This document shows, in pieces, positions 18,152 through 21,675 of a stretch of DNA of 21,675 nt. The stretch comes from Rhodocyclales bacterium (GTDB lineage Bacteria; Pseudomonadota; Gammaproteobacteria; Burkholderiales; Rhodocyclaceae): the NCBI GenBank assembly GCA_021286885.1, contig JAJTBM010000008.1, positions 1 through 21,675 of the forward strand, read 5' to 3'. Each line of letters opens with the position of its first letter. Position 1 is the stretch's first letter. A program made the translations under genes and the position numbers. The notes beneath the pieces were generated by a model. That model saw nothing but the letters and a program-made list of their open reading frames with translations. It made no database searches and was not told where the DNA came from.

Positions 18152-18460
18152 GATCTTTTGAGCAAAAGGACGAGAAAGGCCAAGTGGATGAACTGCAAGC
18201 TGGTGTTGAGTTTACGCTCGCAGTTTTTCCATAAACGTCGGCATTTCTCGATCCAGGCAAATGAACGACTGGCAGCCGCTTTTCAGCAAATACAGGACGC
18301 CGCAAAAAACCTCATACAAATCAACCGTCCGTGGCTTAGTTTGCTTGCGCACGCTTTCCAGCAATGGCCTGACTTCTTCAAAGGCCTCCTTGCTGATATC
18401 GATGGGGTATCTTTTTCTCATGCCGTAGTTTACGACATGGAATTGATTGTGAACAGGTTC
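18140..18460 (-). mobile_element. Internally deleted IS5-family element (IS1031-like group)
   Basis: The element is 321 bases long and bounded by inverted repeats GAGCCTGTTCACGATC (left, plus strand) and GAACCTGTTCACAATC (right, minus strand), 14 of 16 matching. It is flanked by the direct repeat TAA at 18137-18139 and 18461-18463, fitting the TNA target preference I know for the IS1031 group. It contains only the two ends of a transposase gene. A full element would be near 0.9-1 kb. It could be mobilised in trans only if an intact relative is elsewhere in the genome. Confidence 0.85.
18148..18421 (-). pseudogene. IS5-family transposase, centre deleted
   Basis: ATG 18421 opens a frame that reads MRKRYPIDISKEAFEEVRPL and then PRTVDLYEVFCGVLYLLKSG, the N-terminal DUF4096-type domain of IS5-family transposases, up to Gly-Cys-Gln at residue 51. 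Near 18,270 the homology jumps frame to RSFAWIEKCRRLWKNCERKL and NTSLQFIHLAFLVLLLKRS, which is the normal C-terminus ending in TGA at 18150-18148. The DDE catalytic centre is entirely missing. The original frame ends out of phase at 18212. No transposase activity is possible. Confidence 0.85.
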
Positions 18461-18752
18461 TAAGAAAAGACGAGTCGAGAACAGAAATGAGACTCTTGGA
18501 TGTCAGTTGATCTATCAGGTAGCTTTCGTATACATCTTGGTCAGTCTTTTTCCTTGTGGCCTCTGTAAATATCGTCTTTGCTGCCGCATTTACGTTTCCC
18601 AACTCACCCAGCTTTGCCAGTAAGTCGTCGAATAAGGCGATGTAACTAAGAACTAAGGCGTCACGGTAGGCTTCTGACATATAGCAACTCATTGCTTCAC
18701 GCATGTAGTCGCGAATGTCAGTTCCAGGAATCCTCGCTAGTTGCTCTTCCAT
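18378..18752 (-). CDS. Cassette 6a: hypothetical protein, C-terminus truncated by IS insertion
   Basis: This is a 124-codon frame with a mostly helical native part: MEEQLARIPGTDIRDYMREA, then AYRDALVLSYIALFDDLLAK and DVYESYLIDQLTSKSLISVL. Residues 1-97 are native; from about Arg98 the codons belong to the IS5-like element and end at a chance stop, so the protein is a truncated chimera. Helices of this kind, with a paired-Asp segment, resemble HEPN-type proteins whose Rx4-6H motif would come later, but that part is missing here, so this is only a suggestion. An earlier TTG at 18770 with GAGAG nearby is an alternative start. Translation further upstream runs through attC5 and is not expected. 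Confidence 0.5.
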   Translation of the reverse strand: MEEQLARIPGTDIRDYMREAMSCYMSEAYRDALVLSYIALFDDLLAKLGELGNVNAAAKTIFTEATRKKTDQDVYESYLIDQLTSKSLISVLDSSFLRTCSQSIPCRKLRHEKKIPHRYQQGGL

Positions 18753-18799
18753 GTCAGTCAGATGTGCCAATTTGATTTCTCTCGGTGTGTTTTTAAGCG

Positions 18800-18880
18800 G
18801 TATAACCTTATAGGTAAGGGGCGGCCCGCCTGCGGGACGTCCCAGCAGCCGAAGGCTGCGCCTTGACCGGGATGTTAGAG
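18800..18880 (-). other. attC5
   Basis: On the minus strand R'' is CTCTAAC (18880-18874) and R' is GTTATAC (18806-18800), 81 bases apart end to end. Inner arms GGTCAAGGCGC and GCCCCTTACC pair, and the centre holds GGCTGCG and CGCAGCC-like hairpins, as in a normal attC. The R' has an atypical ATA in place of RRR. Confidence 0.75.
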
Positions 18881-19135
18881 GGCTGGGACATACTCGACCC
18901 ACACGCTTTCGTTGGGGTGGTGCTCTTTAACGGTATAGGCAGCCTCTGAAACCTCTTGAGTGTCTGATGGCGTGATGCGGTAAATGAAATCCGTGAGCAC
19001 CATGCCTGAGTTCCGAAGAGAACTAAGTTCGGTTTCGGAAAGAATGTCCTTATTTACCCATAGTGGTGATGGCACGCATTGAAACTGCTTAATGAGTTCC
19101 TCGTAGCCATTGCGTGTGAGTACCAGATAGACCAT
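18875..19135 (-). CDS. Cassette 5: small hypothetical protein
   Basis: This is an 86-residue soluble protein beginning MVYLVLTRNGYEELIKQFQC and ending VKEHHPNESVWVEYVPAL. The centre, WVNKDILSETELSSLRNSGM, has a predicted helix after an acidic turn. I do not recognise a family with known function, but small proteins of this layout are common on integron cassettes. The stop codon is formed within the R'' core of attC5, so the gene and its recombination site share bases. The start is six bases from the attC4 edge, which leaves almost no leader of its own. Confidence 0.8.
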   Translation of the reverse strand: MVYLVLTRNGYEELIKQFQCVPSPLWVNKDILSETELSSLRNSGMVLTDFIYRITPSDTQEVSEAAYTVKEHHPNESVWVEYVPAL

Positions 19136-19140
19136 GTGCC

Positions 19141-19221
19141 CTCTAACGTGGAAGTGAGGGGGCGCCGAGCGTAGCGAGGGAAGCCAGCTTGCTGGCCGTC
19201 CCCTCGACTGCAGGGTTAGAG
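19141..19221 (-). other. attC4
   Basis: Both cores are textbook and identical in complement: R'' CTCTAAC (19221-19215) and R' GTTAGAG (19147-19141). Inner arms include GTCGAGGGGAC and GCGCCCCCTCAC, and the centre carries a CCAGC/GCTGG hairpin. The total is 81 bases. Confidence 0.9.
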
Positions 19222-19668
19222 GTTTGGTGGCTTAACATACAGAGAACCTCTTTTGACACACAGATTACCGATCTTTGGTTGATGCGCAATGAGGGCCCAT
19301 TCGGGTTGCCCTTCGGCAGTCATGAAGGATGCAACTCGAAGGCCATTGGAAAGAGAGACGCAAATTTCAGGAAGCTGGCCATAGAGCTGAACTTCCGAAA
19401 CAGTGGCGCCTTTTAACTTTTCAAACATTCCAGGCCACCGACCTTCGGAGCTCCAACTACCACCCAAGATTGATTTAGGACGCTCTATGCGCCAACTCCA
19501 CTCGATCATCAGGCTTAGCTCGCCGACGGGCTGGCCGGGAGGGTTGTCTTTTCTTGTGCTTGGCGTGAGCTTTCCAAACTCAAGGAATATTGCTGACCCG
19601 TGACCGCACCAGACATGCGAAACAGTCTTGCCAATCAGAGCTTCAAAAAATGGCGATGCAACAGACAA
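19216..19668 (-). CDS. Cassette 4: hypothetical protein
   Basis: This is a 150-residue soluble, beta-rich protein. It begins at a TTG codon (LSVASPFFEALIGKTVSHVW if read as Leu), with GAGG about nine bases upstream and no ATG alternative before residue 54. The pattern of short strands, IGKTVSHVWCGHGSAIFLEF, then GELSLMIEWSWRIER and ATVSEVQLYGQLPEICVSLS, suggests two related beta sheets. It loosely recalls small DUF6188-type proteins found in bacterial accessory loci, at low confidence. No signal peptide is seen. The stop codon TAA lies inside the attC4 R'' core. Confidence 0.7.
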   Translation of the reverse strand: MSVASPFFEALIGKTVSHVWCGHGSAIFLEFGKLTPSTRKDNPPGQPVGELSLMIEWSWRIERPKSILGGSWSSEGRWPGMFEKLKGATVSEVQLYGQLPEICVSLSNGLRVASFMTAEGQPEWALIAHQPKIGNLCVKRGSLYVKPPNL

Positions 19669-19677
19669 GAGAGAAAC

Positions 19678-19735
19678 CTCTAAGGTTTGAATTAAGGGGC
19701 GCCGTTATGCGTCCCGCTTGAATGATGGGTTAGGC
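19678..19735 (-). other. attC3
   Basis: R'' is GCCTAAC (19735-19729), canonical, with L'' CATTCAAGCGG and L' CCCCTTAATTCAAACC as in typical short attC sites of 58-60 bases. The R' core reads CTTAGAG (19684-19678), with C in place of the invariant G next to the crossover, so recombination here may be impaired. Confidence 0.8.
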
Positions 19736-19740
19736 GATTT

Positions 19741-20115
19741 TTAGGTTTGGCTTTCACCGAAAATTCCATCCCACTCTCCTTCCCAGCAACAATCACGCGG
19801 TGTTTTACCCTCAACATTTGTTGCCTCCGTATCTGCACCACGACTAACAAGATAGCGAGCAATATCAAAATGTCCCATTTGAATCGCGTGGTGTAGTGGA
19901 GTTTCTCCGTGTTCACCTGAGTAGTTAATTTCAGCACCAGCTTTAAGTAACACACCCACGGCCTCCAAATCGCCCCAGGAAATAACGGTAAAGATCGGGG
20001 TATTTCCGAATGAGCCTGTCGTGTTAACTTCAAGTGGATCGGTGGCACTCCAAAATTCAACAGCAGCTTCGCGAACAGCAACAAGTACTTCTTGGGACGA
20101 GCTTATAGCAACCAT
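19741..20115 (-). CDS. Cassette 3: ankyrin-repeat protein
   Basis: This is a 124-residue cytoplasmic protein with two clear ankyrin repeats. Residues 36-65 hold GNTPIFTVISWGDLEAVGVL then LKAGAEIN, and residues 69-98 hold GETPLHHAIQMGHFDIARYL then VSRGADTE, with a partial third repeat at EGKTPRD. The N-terminal 30 residues are helical. Ankyrin repeats mediate protein binding; the partner is unknown. A compact protein with no other domain suits an inhibitor, immunity or adaptor role, but nothing here proves that. ATG 20115 is five bases from the attC2 core, so the cassette has essentially no leader and probably relies on upstream transcription. Confidence 0.88.
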   Translation of the reverse strand: MVAISSSQEVLVAVREAAVEFWSATDPLEVNTTGSFGNTPIFTVISWGDLEAVGVLLKAGAEINYSGEHGETPLHHAIQMGHFDIARYLVSRGADTEATNVEGKTPRDCCWEGEWDGIFGESQT

Positions 20116-20119
20116 GATC

Positions 20120-20237
20120 GCTTAACGCCCAAGGTAAGCGGCGCCGGAGCACCGAAGGTGCGGAGGGTGCCAACACTGGCCATAAAAATGCCTAAGGCAT
20201 GGCCAGTGTTGGCGTCCGCTTGGCCGCCCAGTTCGGC
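20120..20237 (-). other. attC2, long variant with nested hairpin
   Basis: The outer parts read GCCGAAC (R'', 20237-20231), CCAAGCGGACGCC, then near the other end GGCGCCGCTTACC and GTTAAGC (R', 20126-20120). The outer arms pair through AAGCGG. The centre is enlarged to about 80 bases and contains a separate 14-base perfect inverted repeat. The R'' has a G at a normally pyrimidine position. Confidence 0.7.
20170..20212. repeat. Perfect 14-base inverted repeat inside attC2
   Basis: CCAACACTGGCCAT (20170-20183) and ATGGCCAGTGTTGG (20199-20212) flank a 15-base loop that itself holds the palindromic TGCCTAAGGCA. It could fold as a strong hairpin in single-stranded attC or act as a terminator-like structure in the array mRNA. 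Confidence 0.8.
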
Positions 20238-20252
20238 GCGGGCTATTTCTAT

Positions 20253-20867
20253 TCACTCTTGATCGCCTTCAGCTTCGCGGTTGGGATTGCGGAGCATGCC
20301 GCCATTCTGATCAAGGGTTGTCAGATGGTGGTGAACGAAGAGGAGTTCGTCAGCGAGAGGCTGAATTTTGAACTCTTCGTTTAAAAGGCGAAATTCTCCT
20401 GTGTCTGGAAAATACGCACGAAAGAAGTGTCCAGGCACTCCATCCTCTTTGGGCTTGGCTCCGACGTACTCGGGGAAGACATAGCCAACGAGACCTGCAG
20501 CCACGTAGTGGTCCAAGCGCTCATCGAAATGCTCGAGAGCATTTCGAAGGTCTCGATTAAAAAGCGGGCTGTTCTCGTCCATTGCAAAAGCCTCTCGAAG
20601 CCGGCCAGCTCGGGCTTCATGGCCCTTGCGTACAGGCCAGAAATAGCGAGATAGCGCTGCACTTTGAAGAACCATGTTTTGGAGTTCGTTGAGTATCGCT
20701 TTTGTCGGTAATCGACTGATGTCTTCCTCAGTGATCTGTTCCGGCAGCTTGCTAAATATCGACTCCAGTCGGGCGATTGAGCGTACAGCAGAAGAGCTGT
20801 TGAACAGCATGCTCTGTATGTAAAAGACCTGAAACGAAGGCCAAATCGCCGGTTGCTCGGTGCTCAT
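20253..20867 (-). CDS. Cassette 2: hypothetical protein with HEPN-like motif
   Basis: This is a 204-residue soluble, mostly helical protein. Helices span residues about 10-50 (SFQVFYIQSMLFNSSSAVRS), 55-75 and 100-125. The segment RDLRNALEHFDERLDHYV contains R-N-A-L-E-H, which fits the Rx4-6H motif of HEPN-type RNases and related defence proteins. A less ordered C-terminal third (GHFFRAYFPDTGEFRLLNEE) follows. HEPN assignment rests on this one motif within a helical context, so it is tentative; HEPN proteins often act in toxin-antitoxin or phage-defence systems. ATG 20867 lies ten bases from the attC1 core. No partner nucleotidyltransferase is adjacent. Confidence 0.75.
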   Translation of the reverse strand: MSTEQPAIWPSFQVFYIQSMLFNSSSAVRSIARLESIFSKLPEQITEEDISRLPTKAILNELQNMVLQSAALSRYFWPVRKGHEARAGRLREAFAMDENSPLFNRDLRNALEHFDERLDHYVAAGLVGYVFPEYVGAKPKEDGVPGHFFRAYFPDTGEFRLLNEEFKIQPLADELLFVHHHLTTLDQNGGMLRNPNREAEGDQE

Positions 20868-20876
20868 ATTCTTTGC

Positions 20877-20935
20877 GCCTAACGTTGGAATTAAGCGTCC
20901 CGCTTTGGCGGGTCCGCTTGGATGACTTGTTAGGT
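20877..20935 (-). other. attC1
   Basis: This is a canonical 59-base attC. R'' is ACCTAAC (20935-20929) and R' is GTTAGGC (20883-20877). The inner arms CATCCAAGCGGACCCG and CGGGACGCTTAATTCC pair with the usual unpaired base, and the terminal loop is CCCGCCAAAGCGGG. It closes cassette 1. Confidence 0.95.
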
Positions 20936-20940
20936 ATTTT

Positions 20941-21582
20941 TTACAGCCATTCCCCTAGTATTTGATTTCGATAAAAATCTGAATGAATGTCATACTTAGG
21001 CTCCACATTTGCGGAGTATAAATAAAGAAGTTCGTTCTCTGGAAAACTTACAATATCCCCTAGCCACATAATTACAAAACCGCTTTTATTGACTCCGTAA
21101 GGGATATTGATGTCATTGGGTCCATGGATGCGGCCAGCGCTTGCTGTGTGTTTTTCCAGCGTATAGCCATTCGCATGCTCGAACTTAACTAAGACATGAT
21201 TCTCAAAATAAACAGGAGTCAAATAGCCGTCCGAAGGAATATTCCTTATTAATCCAGGAATAAAAAAATGCTCGGCTGGTGAGTATCTGAATTTTGTTTT
21301 ACCTGCAACAGAAAGCCTTCCTCTGTTAAAATTTCCAAATTGATTTATTCTAACTTCCGTTTTTCCTTGTTTTTTTGCGCGCTCATAATAATCCTTTATA
21401 ATTTGCATGGCTGGGATTGAGAAGTAAATATCTCCGCTGCTTTCATTAATTAAGTATGGAAGGCTATCTAGGATAATTCTCACTCCGTCGTAGTGGATAG
21501 TTTTCCTCTTGGCGCAAAAATTTAAAGGCGTACCATCGCTGTCGTGGTAATCGTTATGGCCTTTTAAGCTATCAAGCTTCAC
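20941..21582 (-). CDS. Cassette 1: AT-rich hypothetical protein next to attI1
   Basis: This is a 213-residue protein of unknown function, the first cassette and so the one closest to Pc. The start is GTG 21582, supported by AGGAG seven bases upstream within the cassette's own leader. It has no membrane segment and no signal peptide. Recognisable stretches are MKLDSLKGHNDYHDSDGTPL, LDSLPYLINESSGDIYFSIP and GYTLEKHTASAGRIHGPNDI. The second half is rich in aromatic residues and strands (FVIMWLGDIVSFPENELLYL), suggesting a beta-rich fold. Its base composition is clearly lower in GC than every other gene here, pointing to a foreign source. I cannot assign a family. Confidence 0.8.
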   Translation of the reverse strand: MKLDSLKGHNDYHDSDGTPLNFCAKRKTIHYDGVRIILDSLPYLINESSGDIYFSIPAMQIIKDYYERAKKQGKTEVRINQFGNFNRGRLSVAGKTKFRYSPAEHFFIPGLIRNIPSDGYLTPVYFENHVLVKFEHANGYTLEKHTASAGRIHGPNDINIPYGVNKSGFVIMWLGDIVSFPENELLYLYSANVEPKYDIHSDFYRNQILGEWL

Positions 21583-21599
21583 CTGAATACTCCTGATGT

Positions 21600-21664
21600 A
21601 CCTAACTTTGTTTTAGGGCGCCTGCCCTGCTGCGTAACATCGTTGCTGCTCCATAACATCAAAC
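21600..21664 (-). other. attI1, class 1 integron primary recombination site
   Basis: Read on the minus strand, the stretch beginning TGATGTTATGGAGCAGCAAC and ending CCCTAAAACAAAGTTAGG is the well-known attI1 of class 1 integrons, including the IntI1 binding repeats and the core GTTAGGT (21606-21600) where the first cassette joins. One base differs from the common clinical sequence: GGGCAGGCGCCC here against GGGCAGTCGCCC, position 21621. The remaining bases to the window edge (GTGGGTCGATG) also match the 5'-conserved segment. This identification is from memory of the 5'-conserved segment, not from a search. Confidence 0.95.
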
Positions 21665-21675
21665 ATCGACCCACG

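Larger units (their letters stand above)
17017..21675 (-). mobile_element. Class 1 integron cassette array with attI1 (integrase beyond right edge)
   Basis: The right end matches the class 1 integron 5'-conserved segment and attI1 on the minus strand. From there seven cassettes run leftwards, delimited by attC or attC-like sites at 20877-20935, 20120-20237, 19678-19735, 19141-19221, 18800-18880, 17537-17690 and 17017-17089. All cassette genes are on the minus strand, as expected for expression from Pc, and the DNA is lower in GC than the flanking genes and varied in composition. No antibiotic resistance cassette and no 3'-conserved segment is present; the array ends inside a PIN toxin gene. 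intI1 should lie to the right, on the plus strand. Confidence 0.92.

Noticed and set aside
17964..18305. 113-codon minus-strand frame spanning the IS remnant and the 6b gene
   Set aside because: It is out of frame with both the transposase fragments and the better-looking 6b frame, and its composition is not protein-like.
17017..21675. Search for resistance cassettes, qacE/qacE-delta, sul1 or tni genes
   Set aside because: None of the reading frames resembles them, so the array is not a standard clinical class 1 structure within this window.

Overview
The left two thirds (about 1-17,000) is high-GC DNA with codon use and gene content typical of a Betaproteobacterium; Rhodocyclales-like or Burkholderiales-like is an inference and I cannot name a species. 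The right 4.7 kb is visibly more AT-rich and is a gene-cassette array. It ends, at the right window edge, in the attI1 recombination site and the last bases of the 5'-conserved segment of a class 1 integron. The surrounding genes look chromosomal, and no recognisable resistance gene and no qacE-delta/sul1 segment is present, so this looks like a chromosomal, environmental class 1 integron rather than a clinical one.

Region 1 (1-12,449) handles purines. A minus-strand operon of seven tightly packed genes runs xdhA, xdhB, xdhC, an ABC ATPase, two ABC permeases and an 8-oxoguanine deaminase cut by the left window edge. Next to it are a CDA-type guanine/nucleoside deaminase (minus) and, divergently on the plus strand, a BMP-family periplasmic binding protein and an adenine deaminase. 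Together they would import purine nucleosides or bases, deaminate adenine to hypoxanthine, guanine to xanthine and 8-oxoguanine to urate, and oxidise hypoxanthine and xanthine to urate. No uricase or allantoin genes are in the window.

Region 2 (12,488-15,513) holds a SUKH/SMI1-like protein, a TerB-like protein with a strong terminator, a class II Fic AMP-transferase whose upstream region carries two matching inverted repeats that look like operators, and YaiI.

Region 3 (15,636-17,022) has two damaged toxin-antitoxin modules. One is a HigA-type antitoxin whose HigB toxin has lost its centre. The other is an excisionase-like antitoxin followed by a PIN toxin cut after 77 residues, exactly at the terminal attC core of the integron array.

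Region 4 (17,017-21,675) is the array, read on the minus strand from attI1 at the right. It has seven attC or attC-like sites and eight cassette-type reading frames: an unknown AT-rich protein, a protein with a HEPN-like motif, an ankyrin protein, four unknown proteins and a truncated membrane protein. The sixth cassette is disrupted by a 321-bp internally deleted IS5-family element with 3-bp target duplications. The integrase gene intI1 and promoter Pc should lie just beyond the right edge.
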